A stretch of 38,664 bases of DNA from Lachnospiraceae bacterium (GTDB taxonomy: Bacteria > Bacillota > Clostridia > Lachnospirales > Bianqueaceae): contig JABUST010000095.1 in NCBI GenBank assembly GCA_021442595.1, positions 1 to 38,664 on the forward strand. Reading direction: 5' to 3'. The notes under the pieces were generated by a model. It had not been told where the DNA came from, made no database searches, and worked only from the letters and a program-made list of their open reading frames with translations. Of the stretch, positions 20,344 to 28,656 are shown piece by piece. How positions within the stretch are numbered: the stretch's first letter is position 1; each line of letters opens with the position of its first letter. The position numbers were made by a program, and so were the translations under genes.

Positions 20344-20823
20344 ATGAAAATGACAACCGTCTGCTATATAAAAAGAAATGATGAAATTCTGATGCTCCAC
20401 CGGACAAAGAAAGCGGTGGACATCAACAAAGGCAAATGGGTGGGCATCGGCGGCAAATTCGAACCCGGCGAAAGCCCCATGGAGTGCGTCTGCCGGGAAG
20501 TTAAGGAAGAAACCGGCCTGACCCTGCTGGACCCGGAGCTCAGGGCCTTCATCACCTTCAACTTTACCTCTCCTACCCCGGAGCTGTCAGACTGGGAGAC
20601 GGAGTACATGTTTGTGTACACCTGCGAACATTTTGAGGGGGATGTACTGGATGCAGAGAACGACGAAGGCATCCTGTGCTGGTTTCCTCCCGATGCCCTG
20701 CCGGGACTTGACCTGTGGGAAGGAGACAGCCTCTTCCTGGATCTGATCCTCCACGGAGCTCCCTTCTTCGCCATGAAAATGGTCTATGAAGGCGATAAGC
20801 TGACCTCCTGGAGTCTCGAGTAG
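20344..20823 (+). CDS. Nudix hydrolase (8-oxo-dGTP diphosphatase-like)
   Basis: Small nucleotide pyrophosphohydrolase, 159 residues. The Nudix box G-x5-E-x7-REVKEETGL is perfect at residues 37-59, including the metal-binding glutamates E52, E55 and E56. The N terminus TTVCYIKRNDEILMLHRTKK and the aromatic-rich C-terminal half (WETEYMFVYTCEHFEGD, LWEGDSLFLDLIL) resemble MutT/YvcI-type proteins that clean oxidised dGTP or other nucleotide derivatives. Substrate not certain. AGAGGAG lies about ten bases before the ATG. It is monocistronic: its own promoter upstream and a terminator-like hairpin downstream. Confidence 0.93.
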   Translation: MKMTTVCYIKRNDEILMLHRTKKAVDINKGKWVGIGGKFEPGESPMECVCREVKEETGLTLLDPELRAFITFNFTSPTPELSDWETEYMFVYTCEHFEGDVLDAENDEGILCWFPPDALPGLDLWEGDSLFLDLILHGAPFFAMKMVYEGDKLTSWSLE

Positions 20824-21018
20824 AAGTCGGTCAATGACTGCTCGTGATTTTCGGATATACACAGCAGGCATTGACCCTTTTTTCGAACGGCTTAGGGCGC
20901 CGTGAGAAAAAAGTCGGTCGATGCCTGCTCTCGATTTTCAGATACAAAAAGCAGGCCCTGACCGACTTCTTTTCCGCGACTTAAATCGTCGCGGAAAAGA
21001 AGTCGGTCAGGGTCTGCC
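20823..21018. repeat. alternating inverted-repeat array, five copies
   Basis: A motif of about 19 bases, AAGTCGGTCARKGYCTGCT in consensus, occurs five times in alternating orientation: plus near 20824-20842, minus near 20863-20880, plus near 20911-20930, minus near 20951-20970, and plus near 21000-21017. Plus-minus pairs are separated by 20-base spacers that resemble each other (20843-20862 and 20931-20950), so the array is a tandem of two units of about 87 bases plus a third half unit. The strongest hairpin is 20951-20980 against 20988-21017, thirty pairs with one G-T mismatch and a 7-base loop. It fills the gap between the convergent Nudix and proS genes. Confidence 0.85.
20829..20883 (+). 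terminator. terminator hairpin of the Nudix gene
   Basis: The first hairpin of the repeat array pairs 20829-20842 with 20863-20876 (13 of 14 pairs) and is followed by CTTTTTT. It begins six bases after the Nudix stop codon and fits an intrinsic terminator for that gene. Confidence 0.75.
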
Positions 21019-21039
21019 TTACTTATCATCAGGAAACCA

Positions 21040-22779
21040 TCACAGAATCTCCGGAACCCTATCCTCAATCTGCGCATAAAGCATATCCATGATCTCCCGG
21101 ACCTTGTTCATGGTCTCAGCCACAGGCACCTTCACCTGCACGCTCTTATCCCGGGTCACGATCTCCACCAGATCATCCTTCAGATTCTTAGGAGAAACGA
21201 TCACGCGGATGGGGCAGCCCAGAAGGTCCGCATCGGAGAACATAGCTCCGGGACGGATATCCCGGTCATCGTACATAACCTCGATTCCCTTTGCCTGCAT
21301 GTCTGCATACAGCTGATCGGAAATGCCGCGGCACACGTCATCATCGGCTCGGAGGCAGCACAGCTGCACCTGCCAGGGAGCAATGGTAATGGGCCAGATG
21401 GGACCCCAGTCGTCGTGGCGCTCCTCCACGCAGGAGGCAGCCAGACGGCCCACGCCGATGCCATAGCAGCCCATGATGGGGAACTGATCCTTGCCCTCGG
21501 CATCCACATAGGTCATATTCATGGCTTTGGAGTACTTGGTGCCCAGCTGGAAAATGTTGCCTACCTCAACGCCCCGGCGGACGATAAGGGATTCCTTGCC
21601 GCAGCAGGGGCAGATGCCCCCTTCTACAGCCTTGGCAACATCCACATAGGTAACCTCTCCGATGTCACGGGAAATGTTCATGCCGGTGTAGTGGTAATTG
21701 GCCTCGTTGGCGCCGGTGGCCAGATTCTCAATGCCCTTCAGGGAAGCATCGAAGATCACCGTCACATCCTTGCTGATGCCCACGGGACCGATGAAGCCTG
21801 CCACTACCGGGCTGTCCTCGGTAAGGACTGCCGGATGGATGGGCTCTCCCACATAATTGCGCAGCTTGGTCTCGTTGATCTCCAGATCTCCCCGGATCAT
21901 GGCCACCACAACGGCATCGTCGGCATTTTTCTGATATACCACAGCCTTGGCCATCTGTCGGGGGCTGATCTTCAGGTAGCCCACCAGCTCCTCGATGGTC
22001 TTGGTGTCGGGGGTATAGACCTTGGTCAGGGGGGCTGCCTCCCCGGCTTCGTTCCGGGTCACGCAGTCGGCGGCTTCCATGTTGGCCCGGTAGTCGCACT
22101 CCTTGCAGATGACGATGGAGTCCTCACCGATGTCTGTCAGCAGCATGTACTCATGGGAGACGCTGCCTCCCATCATGCCTGAGTCGGACTTAACGGCAAT
22201 GACCTCCGGCAGACCGGCACGGGCGTAGACACGCTCATAAGCCCGGTACATGCGGTCATAGTACTGCTCCAGATCCTCCTGGGAGGTGTGAAAGGAGTAG
22301 GCGTCCTTCATGGTGAATTCACGAACGCGGATCAATCCGGCACGGGGACGGGCCTCATCGCGGAACTTGGTCTGGATCTGGTAAATGGAGAAGGGATACT
22401 TCTGGTAGCTGGAGGCCCAGTCCCGGACCAGCTGCACGCTGGCCTCCTCGTGGGTCATGCCCAGAACCATGGGGATGTCGTTGCGGTCATTGAACCGGGC
22501 CAAAGTGCTGTCCACGGAGTCGTAACGGCCGGATTCCTTCCACAGAGCGCCGGGAAGCACCACGGGGAACAGAACCTCCTGACAATCCACGTTATCCATC
22601 TCCTCACGGATGATCTGCTCAATCTTCTGGGTGACCCGGCGTGCAGGCGTGTACAGCGAGAAAATGCCGTTGGCTACCTGCTTGATGTAACCGCCCCGGA
22701 CCATAAAGGCATGGGAATCCACCACACAGTCGGAGGGCCGCTCCTTAAAGCGCTCACCCACCAGATTTTTCATTTTCAT
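21040..22779 (-). CDS. proS: prolyl-tRNA synthetase
   Basis: Class II aminoacyl-tRNA synthetase charging tRNA-Pro, 579 residues from the chosen start, the bacterial-type length with an inserted editing domain. Motif 2 lies around RDEARPRAGLIRVREFTMKD. The editing insert lies between about residues 225 and 400. Motif 3 is near GIGVGRLAASCVEERHD, and the anticodon-binding domain follows (EVMYDDRDIRPGAMFSDADL). The frame is open 34 codons upstream, but conservation starts at MKMKNLVGERFKERP, with AAAGGGG about 12 bases before the ATG (spacing a little long; the next Met, at 22773, is possible). Upstream there is a promoter and no T-box motif that I can see. Confidence 0.95.
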   Translation of the reverse strand: MKMKNLVGERFKERPSDCVVDSHAFMVRGGYIKQVANGIFSLYTPARRVTQKIEQIIREEMDNVDCQEVLFPVVLPGALWKESGRYDSVDSTLARFNDRNDIPMVLGMTHEEASVQLVRDWASSYQKYPFSIYQIQTKFRDEARPRAGLIRVREFTMKDAYSFHTSQEDLEQYYDRMYRAYERVYARAGLPEVIAVKSDSGMMGGSVSHEYMLLTDIGEDSIVICKECDYRANMEAADCVTRNEAGEAAPLTKVYTPDTKTIEELVGYLKISPRQMAKAVVYQKNADDAVVVAMIRGDLEINETKLRNYVGEPIHPAVLTEDSPVVAGFIGPVGISKDVTVIFDASLKGIENLATGANEANYHYTGMNISRDIGEVTYVDVAKAVEGGICPCCGKESLIVRRGVEVGNIFQLGTKYSKAMNMTYVDAEGKDQFPIMGCYGIGVGRLAASCVEERHDDWGPIWPITIAPWQVQLCCLRADDDVCRGISDQLYADMQAKGIEVMYDDRDIRPGAMFSDADLLGCPIRVIVSPKNLKDDLVEIVTRDKSVQVKVPVAETMNKVREIMDMLYAQIEDRVPEIL

Positions 22780-22852
22780 ATAAAAGCTCTTTCCCCTTTC
22801 CCGGCCCATCAGACGCGGTGAAAGGAATTGGTTTTTGCATAGAATAGAGGCA

Positions 22853-22881
22853 ATTTTACCATTCGAAGGCCTTTTCTTCAA
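22853..22881 (-). promoter_or_regulatory. sigma-A promoter of proS
   Basis: On the minus strand TTGAAG (22881-22876), a 17-base spacer and TAAAAT (22858-22853) lie about 75 bases before the proS start, inside the 183-base gap after the methyltransferase gene. It allows proS to be transcribed independently of the HAD/TrmH pair. Confidence 0.7.
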
Positions 22882-22962
22882 GCCTTACATGGATTCCGGC
22901 AGAGAAACCGCCTATCCGAAGCAGATCCCGCAGATATCTCCCGGACCCGGCCGGATACATCC

Positions 22963-23793
22963 TCACCGCTGACCTCGGGTAATCTCCCAGAAAGCCACCG
23001 CCGCAGCTGCCGCCACATTGAGAGAATCCACTCCGTGGGACATGGGGATCTTCACCGTATAGTCAGCCAGGCGGATCGTCTCCGGCAAAAGGCCCTCCCC
23101 CTCCGTGCCCAGGATCAGAGCCAGCTTAGGAGCCGCCTCCAGTCCCGGATGGGAAACGGACACCGAATCATCTGTCAGGGCCAGGGCCCCGGTGGTCCAT
23201 CCCTGCTCCCGCAGAAAGGCCATGCCCTCCCCGGGCCAAGGAAGGTCCAGATATGTCCAGGGCACCTGGAAAATGGTTCCCATGCTGACCCGGCAGGCTC
23301 TTCTCTGAAACGGATCCGCGCAGCCCCGGGTCAACAGCACCCCGTCCATACCAAGGGCCGCAGCGCTCCGGAAGATGGCCCCCACATTCGTGGGATTCAC
23401 CACATTCTCCAGTATCGCCAACCGCTTTCCGGGCCCGATCATCTCAGAGACCGCCGGCAGCACCGGCCGCCGCATGGCGCACAGCACCCCTCTGGTCATC
23501 CGGTAGCCGATGAGATCCTGCAGCACCCGTTCAGATGCCACATACACCGGCGCCTCATTCTCATACCCCTCCAGCATGGTCAGGGTCTTCTCCAACTGAG
23601 CCTCCTCCACCAGATAGGAAAGGGCCTCGCAGCCAAAGTCCAGGGCCCGCTGCACCACCTGCAGACTCTCAGCCATGAACACGCCCCGCTCCGGCTCAAA
23701 ATAGTGCTCCAGCTGGGGCTCCCTGGTCTGCCTGTACATATCCAGCTCCGGCAGCAGCAGGCTCGTCACGGGAATTACCGGGTGTTTCTTCAT
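22963..23793 (-). CDS. TrmH/SpoU family RNA 2'-O-methyltransferase
   Basis: SPOUT-fold methyltransferase that transfers a methyl group from S-adenosylmethionine to a ribose of tRNA or rRNA, about 276 residues. An N-terminal substrate-binding region (MAESLQVVQRALDFG) precedes the trefoil-knot motifs: NVVNPTNVGAIFRSAAALG (motif 1), LALILGTEGEGL (motif 2) and IPMSHGVDSLNVAAAAAVAF (motif 3). The target nucleotide cannot be assigned. The start is ambiguous: ATG at 23793 has GAGG nine bases upstream. ATG at 23808 overlaps the HAD stop as TAATG but has no binding site of its own. I used 23793. Confidence 0.92.
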   Translation of the reverse strand: MKKHPVIPVTSLLLPELDMYRQTREPQLEHYFEPERGVFMAESLQVVQRALDFGCEALSYLVEEAQLEKTLTMLEGYENEAPVYVASERVLQDLIGYRMTRGVLCAMRRPVLPAVSEMIGPGKRLAILENVVNPTNVGAIFRSAAALGMDGVLLTRGCADPFQRRACRVSMGTIFQVPWTYLDLPWPGEGMAFLREQGWTTGALALTDDSVSVSHPGLEAAPKLALILGTEGEGLLPETIRLADYTVKIPMSHGVDSLNVAAAAAVAFWEITRGQR

Positions 23794-23807
23794 AAATATA
23801 TACCTCA

Positions 23808-24512
23808 TTACAGCCGGAACAGGATTTCCCGGTGGTCCCGGATGACATGCTCCTCTGCCAATGGAGACGCAGCTGTCCACTTTTCCTCCGGATCGTACCA
23901 GAGTCCCAGAAGCCCCGCCTCCCTGGATCCAAGGGCATCCAGTTCCAGATTGTCTCCGATGAACAGGCAGTTTTCTCCGGGGCAGCCGGCCTTGGCAAGA
24001 ACCAGATCAAAGAAAGCCCTGTCCGGCTTGTCAAATACGGACTCCTCACTGGTGACCATAAAGTCTATATATTTCCCCAGCCCCAGGCGGGACAGCTTTT
24101 TATACTGCATCATGGCAGTCATGTTGGTGCCGATGCCCACCCGGATCCCCTTCTCCTTCAGGGTCTCCATGACCTCTTTGATATAGGGCATCGGTTCCAT
24201 ACGATCCAGAATATAGTCCCAGTACACATGATAAAGCTCCTGCACCGCCGGAAACAGAGGCAGTCCCATACGCTCCAGAGTATAGGTAAGCCGCAGGGTC
24301 CGGCTGTGACAGGTCCCCACGATTTTATCCTCCCCCAACACGTGGCCCAGGTCCTCATAAGATCGGCCGTATATCCTCAGAAACTCCTCCCGATCCGCTC
24401 CCAGCATGTCCCGGGCTCTATCTGCCAGGGCCTCTGTGGCCAGGGGGTGGAGGTCAATAAAATCATACAGGGTATCATCCAGATCATAGATGACGCATTG
24501 GATCTTGTTCAT
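23808..24512 (-). CDS. HAD family hydrolase (YjjG/pyrimidine nucleotidase-like)
   Basis: Cytoplasmic phosphatase of the haloacid dehalogenase superfamily, 234 residues. Motif I is YDLDDTLYD (nucleophile Asp10, general acid Asp12). Motif II is the Thr/Asn region GIGTNMTAMMQYKKL, motif III a Lys in the VFDKPDRAFFD segment, and motif IV LFIGDNLELDALG. A helical C1-type cap lies between about residues 18 and 105. This layout matches YjjG-like 5'-nucleotidases and related small-molecule phosphatases; the substrate is uncertain. GGAAAGAG precedes the ATG, and a TATAAT on the minus strand at 24628-24633 may drive it. It overlaps or abuts the TrmH gene. Confidence 0.9.
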   Translation of the reverse strand: MNKIQCVIYDLDDTLYDFIDLHPLATEALADRARDMLGADREEFLRIYGRSYEDLGHVLGEDKIVGTCHSRTLRLTYTLERMGLPLFPAVQELYHVYWDYILDRMEPMPYIKEVMETLKEKGIRVGIGTNMTAMMQYKKLSRLGLGKYIDFMVTSEESVFDKPDRAFFDLVLAKAGCPGENCLFIGDNLELDALGSREAGLLGLWYDPEEKWTAASPLAEEHVIRDHREILFRL

Positions 24513-24627
24513 GGTATCGTCTCTTTCCGCCGATGATGCCGGGAGGCTCTTGCCCTCTCATTATTCATATCCCGGCCGGCTCCCCGGGAAAGTCCTGCTT
24601 TCGAAGCTTTCCCGCTTATTTCTCTGT

Positions 24628-24685
24628 ATTATACCCCGGCATTCCCCGAAAGAATAATTTTTCTTCTCTTTTACTGTGATATAAT
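24628..24685. promoter_or_regulatory. divergent promoter region, HAD gene and zinc-ribbon gene
   Basis: On the plus strand TGATATAAT (24677-24685) is an extended -10 with a perfect TATAAT, about 37 bases before the zinc-ribbon gene; its -35 is weak, as is usual for extended -10 promoters. On the minus strand TATAAT (24633-24628) faces the HAD gene, also with a weak -35. The two -10 boxes are 46 bases apart. Confidence 0.6.
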
Positions 24686-24721
24686 CATCCGGTACTGCAT
24701 TCCTCACGAAAGGAGTATGCC

Positions 24722-26302
24722 ATGTTTGCATGTAAGAATTGCGGCGGCAAGGTGGTTTATAACGTAGAACAGCGCTGTCTGATCTGCGAGTTCTGCGGAA
24801 CACCTTTCCCCATCGATGCCTTCGATGAATCCACCGCCGACAATGTCACCACAGCCGCGGACCCCACCACTTACGAGACCAACGTGTTTATCTGCCGCAA
24901 CTGCGGCGCCGAAGTGGCTTCCACGGATAATCAGATCGTCAGCTTCTGCTCCTACTGCGGCTCCCAATCTGTCCTGTACGAAAAGACCGCCCGTCTTAAG
25001 AAGCCTCAGGTCATGATTCCCTTCCGCATGTCCAGAAATCAGATGCACCAACTGTACCGCAATCGGCTGCAGAAGGTCAAGTATCTGCCTCCGGAATACA
25101 CCGACCCCCGGTACATCGATTCCATGCGGGGCATCTATATCCCCTTCTACGCCAACTCCGTGGCCATGAGCAGCCCCGCTACCATCAAGGTCACCCAGAT
25201 CACGGACATCAACAGCTCCCAGTACCGGGTGGACGAGATCCAGGCCACCATCACCGCTGCCAGCGGACAGATCCCCTACTATACCGACGCATCATCCGCT
25301 CTGGAGGATGCTATCACTGAGGCCATTCAGCCCTTCCCTCCTCAGGAGATCATCCCCTTCAACCCCGCCTATCTGGCCGGGTTTTATGCGGACCAGGCGG
25401 ATGTGCCTCCGGAAAAATACATTCCCTCCCTGCTGGAGAAGGCAAATGAAGACGCTGTCGCCTCTGTGAACCGCATCATGGGAGAGCAATCCAAAGTAGA
25501 CATGATGGGAAAGTATCCCAAAGGCTATCCCCAGGGCCTACCCTTTTACTGCAAAGGGTACCATAACGCCCTCTTCCCCGTGTGGTTCCTGACCCGCCGC
25601 CATAAAGACCGGGTGTCCTACGCGGTGGCCAACGGCGCCACCGGTCAGATGACCATGGATCTTCCCGTGGATACCAGGAAATACTGGACTGTCACCGCCA
25701 TCATTGCCGCCGTTTTGTTCGCGGTTCTGGCGCTGGTCTGCTCTCTGACCGCCAAAACCACTTTATCTCTGATTACACCCTTTACCTGCTTTGTCATGTT
25801 GACCTTCCATAAGCAGCTGCGTAAAGTCATGGAGAAGGAAACCCATCTCTTTGATGTGGGAAGCCCCGGGTATGATGCGGCTAAAGCGGAAAAGTATAAA
25901 GCTCAGCAGAAGAAAGTGAGCACCGGGCCCTTCTTCCTTTTCGTGGGCCTTTCCCTGGGCGCCTTTCTTCTGTATGTCGGAGAAGGGTATTGCCCTGTCT
26001 TCGGCTTCGTTTCTGCCATTTTCGCTCTGGTACAGATGTGCAAAATTGCCTCTGTATCCTCCGGAATACAGGATAAGAGTCTTCTCCTGTCCGGCATCTT
26101 CTCCTTTATCATGGTGCTGATCGCTTCCGTCATCCTGATCCTGCAGCCGGTCTATGACTATTGGTACTACCTGGGTGCCATCTGCACTTTAGCCGGTTCT
26201 CTGGTGCCCGGCACTCAGCTGTGCAGAGTCTATAACCTGCTGGCCAGCCGTCCGCTGCCCAACTATTTCCAGAGGGAAGGAGGTCTGAATCATGCGCGCT
26301 AA
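24722..26302 (+). CDS. double zinc-ribbon membrane protein
   Basis: Protein of 526 residues. Two N-terminal zinc ribbons are visible: CKNCGG with CEFCG (residues about 4-26), and CRNCGAE with CSYCG (about 58-80). A mixed soluble region of about 230 residues follows, including MRGIYIPFYANSV and a pattern rich in Pro and Tyr, such as FPPQEIIPFNPAYLAGFYAD. The C-terminal third has about five hydrophobic helices in two groups (around residues 320-360 and 400-510). It therefore looks like a membrane-anchored protein with the zinc ribbons in the cytoplasm. AAAGGAG lies six bases before the ATG. Its 3' end overlaps the TPM-domain gene by 11 bases, so the two probably work together. No function is known to me; similar zinc-ribbon proteins are annotated only as hypothetical. 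Confidence 0.85.
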   Translation: MFACKNCGGKVVYNVEQRCLICEFCGTPFPIDAFDESTADNVTTAADPTTYETNVFICRNCGAEVASTDNQIVSFCSYCGSQSVLYEKTARLKKPQVMIPFRMSRNQMHQLYRNRLQKVKYLPPEYTDPRYIDSMRGIYIPFYANSVAMSSPATIKVTQITDINSSQYRVDEIQATITAASGQIPYYTDASSALEDAITEAIQPFPPQEIIPFNPAYLAGFYADQADVPPEKYIPSLLEKANEDAVASVNRIMGEQSKVDMMGKYPKGYPQGLPFYCKGYHNALFPVWFLTRRHKDRVSYAVANGATGQMTMDLPVDTRKYWTVTAIIAAVLFAVLALVCSLTAKTTLSLITPFTCFVMLTFHKQLRKVMEKETHLFDVGSPGYDAAKAEKYKAQQKKVSTGPFFLFVGLSLGAFLLYVGEGYCPVFGFVSAIFALVQMCKIASVSSGIQDKSLLLSGIFSFIMVLIASVILILQPVYDYWYYLGAICTLAGSLVPGTQLCRVYNLLASRPLPNYFQREGGLNHAR

Positions 26303-27098
26303 ACGAATTCCGGTTCTGCCTCTCCTGCTGGTTCTGTCCCTGTATCTGAGCACCGCTGTGCTGGCGAGTGAAGCGGTCTACACCAACGCAGCCACCGGCT
26401 ACGGAGTGTACATTGACGATCAGGCCGATCTGCTGACAGAGGAAGAAGAAGCTTCACTGGCCGCTGCCATGAGAGCCGTCACCGGCTACGGAAATGTCAT
26501 CTTCCTTACCACGGACTACAACCGCACCTCCGCCGGCAGCTACGCCAAGGACTATATATACACCAATTTCGGCAATGCCTCCGGCGCTCTGTTCCTCATC
26601 GACATGGATAACCGGGAGATCTACCTCTGCTGTGAGGGAGCCATATCTAAAATAATCACCAACAGCTACTGCAATTCCATTACCGACAATATTTACACCT
26701 ATGCCACCGACGGGGATTATCTGGGCTGCGCCAAGGGCGCTTTCTCCCAGGTCTATACCCTTATGGAGGGCGGCCGCATTGCCCAGCCCATGAAGTACAT
26801 CTCTCTGGCCCTCTTCTCTATGGCAGCGGCAGTGCTGATCAACTTCCTGGTGCTGGTCTCCTCCCGAAACAACTTCAATTACCGGGCAAAGAAATCTGCA
26901 AACTTTAATGTCCAGCCGGGCAGCAGCGCCGGAACCGCCGACGGACTTAACCCCATCGTGCCTGCCATTTTGGGAACGGCTCTTATCAGCTCCCATATCC
27001 GAACAGTTTCTTCCTCTGACGGCGGAGGCTCAAGCAGTGGAGGCGGCGGAGGCGGCGGTGGCGGCTTCTCCGGAAGCGGCGGCGGTCACAGCTTTTGA
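26292..27098 (+). CDS. TPM-domain protein with glycine-rich tail (YgcG-like)
   Basis: Exported or membrane protein of 268 residues. A signal sequence (LPLLLVLSLYLSTAVLA, ending near residue 25) is followed by a TPM domain, about 30-165, with the typical YIDDQADLLTEEEEASL-like start, an LTTDYN core and the strand FLIDMDNREIYLCCEG. A membrane helix at about 177-200 leads to a cytoplasmic tail that ends in a run of Gly and Ser and GGGHSF. TPM domains are linked in plants and bacteria to photosystem repair, phosphatase-like activity or envelope stress, but the bacterial role is unclear. The gene overlaps the zinc-ribbon gene by 11 bases, which suggests translational coupling, and a terminator follows 26 bases after the stop. 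Unlike many TPM proteins it has no LemA neighbour here. Confidence 0.88.
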   Translation: MRAKRIPVLPLLLVLSLYLSTAVLASEAVYTNAATGYGVYIDDQADLLTEEEEASLAAAMRAVTGYGNVIFLTTDYNRTSAGSYAKDYIYTNFGNASGALFLIDMDNREIYLCCEGAISKIITNSYCNSITDNIYTYATDGDYLGCAKGAFSQVYTLMEGGRIAQPMKYISLALFSMAAAVLINFLVLVSSRNNFNYRAKKSANFNVQPGSSAGTADGLNPIVPAILGTALISSHIRTVSSSDGGGSSSGGGGGGGGGFSGSGGGHSF

Positions 27099-27123
27099 AA
27101 ACAGTCTTTTCCTATAATAACTC

Positions 27124-27167
27124 AAAAGGACCACTCCCTCCGTATCGTCGGATAGGGTGGTCCTTTT
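27124..27167. terminator. bidirectional terminator between TPM and CarD-like genes
   Basis: AAAAGGACCAC (from 27124) pairs with GTGGTCCTTTT (to 27167) across a loop of about 20 bases, with an A-tract on one side and a T-tract on the other. It lies between the convergent TPM gene and the CarD-like gene and can end both transcripts. Confidence 0.85.
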
Positions 27168-27178
27168 CTGTATCTGCG

Positions 27179-27682
27179 TCAGCAGCCGCTTCCCAGTTTG
27201 TCCTCCATGATGCTGTCCATCTCTTCCGGATCCTTTTGGAGAATGAAAGCCAGCTCCCCAAACAGGATCTTTTTAGCATCCTTGAAGTACTTCTCGTCCA
27301 TACGGTGCAGCCTGCGCCCCAGCTTCTTCTGTTCTATCTGCTGTTGGTGCAGGGTGCGGATGAGACTCATCAGCTCCTCCCGCTGTCCTCTCTTAACGAT
27401 CTCCCGGTAAGCTTCCTTTCTAAGATTTTCATTAACGATCCAGATATCGGCGGCGGTGCCGATGGTCTCCATGATGCGGCCGGCTTCTTCCGGGCTCAGC
27501 AAGGTCTTCATCTTGGCCAAAGCGGTCTCATTGTTCATGGGCACAAACAGACGGCAGCGTTTATCTGACAGGGGCTGCAGTACATAGTTTTCGCTCCTGT
27601 CTTTCTCATCTGTCTGGGTGCCGATTACCTCACAGACCCCATGCAGTCCGAAAACCACATATTCTCCGATCAACCCTGCCAT
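27179..27682 (-). CDS. CarD-like RNA polymerase-binding regulator
   Basis: Protein of 167 residues. The N-terminal region GEYVVFGLHGVCEVIGTQ is the beta-barrel start of the CarD/TRCF RNA-polymerase-interaction domain, continuing with NYVLQPL and RLFVPMNNE. The C-terminal half is helical (NLRKEAYREIVKRGQREELM, then a Gln- and Arg-rich helix, and KYFKDAKKILFGELAFIL), as in CarD. The known family binds the RNA polymerase beta subunit and stabilises open promoter complexes. The length fits CarD (about 160), not Mfd. It lies 20 bases after the WYL regulator gene, so they are cotranscribed. The ribosome binding site is weak, so coupling to the WYL gene is likely. Confidence 0.9.
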   Translation of the reverse strand: MAGLIGEYVVFGLHGVCEVIGTQTDEKDRSENYVLQPLSDKRCRLFVPMNNETALAKMKTLLSPEEAGRIMETIGTAADIWIVNENLRKEAYREIVKRGQREELMSLIRTLHQQQIEQKKLGRRLHRMDEKYFKDAKKILFGELAFILQKDPEEMDSIMEDKLGSGC

Positions 27683-27702
27683 TTTACACCATCCGTTTCT
27701 GC

Positions 27703-28656
27703 TTAAAACTCAGCCAAAAGCTTATAAAAGTCTTCTTTTACTTCCTCCGGCCCTTCAATGCGGATTTTTCCGCCAAAACCTACGATCCAACTGTAGAACA
27801 TGGGACTCTTCTCCACATCCACCATGGCTCTGAAGCGTCCGCCCTCCAGAGGCGTGGTGTCTACATCTTCACCGAAACGCTCAACCACATAGTCCATCAT
27901 ATCGTCTGTGCACAGCAAAGACACCCGAACCCGCTGTCCGCTGAACATACTGAAAGCTCCGGCAATATGAGCATCCAGCTCTTCCTTGGGCGGACGAGGA
28001 CGAGCCTTCTGATAGGTTTCTTTCAGCTCCATCATGCGGTCCACCCGGAACTGGCCCAGACTCTGATGCTTCTCGGAGAAGCCGATGACATAGTAATTCC
28101 CGTCGTTGTAAACCAGCTCATAGGGAGAAAAGGTATAGTATTCACCATTGTTGGCAAATCCTACTTCCTTATATCTGGTATAGCGGCGAAGCCGGAAGCG
28201 GACCTGATGCTTGGCGCGAATGGCCGCGAACAGACGGTCCACATTCAGCAGCACCTGTTCGTTCTTGGATTTTCTGGTACCATTGCTGTACAGCGGATGC
28301 CGAAGCTCCTTCCTCTGGGCCTCGCTGACAAACATGGTCAGGGCGTTTTCGATCTGATTGGTCTTATTGCGGGAAAGGAAATGGGAGGCCTCCAGTGTGT
28401 CCACCAACAGCTTCACCTCGGCAAAATCCATACCCCTGTTTCCGATAAAATATCTGTTTTTCTCGCATCGGTTGCAAATAATATCGATGCCGAAATCCTG
28501 CAGCTCTTTGATATCAGCTGTCAGAGTTTTTCTTGTGACGGTAATGCCATTTTGTTCCAGGTACCGAGTCAACTCGGCAATGTCTGTGGTGTGGTCCTCG
28601 TCGGTCTTCTCCCACATGTATTTGAGGATACTGAGCAGTCTGTTCTTGTTTTCCAT
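27703..28656 (-). CDS. WYL-domain transcriptional regulator
   Basis: DNA-binding regulator of 317 residues. An N-terminal winged helix-turn-helix of the DeoR/HTH_11 type (NRLLSILKYMWEKTDED, TLTADIKELQDFGIDI) precedes a helical linker. The WYL domain at about 150-215 has the usual pattern FSPYELVYNDGNYYVIGFS and FRVDRM, and the WCX C-terminal domain follows (FGEDVDTTPLEGGRFRAMV). WYL domains bind a ligand, often nucleic acid, and such proteins control DNA damage or defence genes in known cases. GGAGG lies four bases before the ATG. It is first in a pair with the CarD-like gene. No defence operon is next to it in this window. Confidence 0.92.
   Translation of the reverse strand: MENKNRLLSILKYMWEKTDEDHTTDIAELTRYLEQNGITVTRKTLTADIKELQDFGIDIICNRCEKNRYFIGNRGMDFAEVKLLVDTLEASHFLSRNKTNQIENALTMFVSEAQRKELRHPLYSNGTRKSKNEQVLLNVDRLFAAIRAKHQVRFRLRRYTRYKEVGFANNGEYYTFSPYELVYNDGNYYVIGFSEKHQSLGQFRVDRMMELKETYQKARPRPPKEELDAHIAGAFSMFSGQRVRVSLLCTDDMMDYVVERFGEDVDTTPLEGGRFRAMVDVEKSPMFYSWIVGFGGKIRIEGPEEVKEDFYKLLAEF

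Noticed and set aside
20823-21018. CRISPR array
   Set aside because: The repeats alternate in orientation, spacers are similar to each other, there are too few units and no cas genes are near.
22780-22962. T-box riboswitch before proS
   Set aside because: The leader is short, and I see neither the conserved TGGNACCGCG-type antiterminator bulge sequence nor a terminator; a plain sigma-A promoter is present instead.
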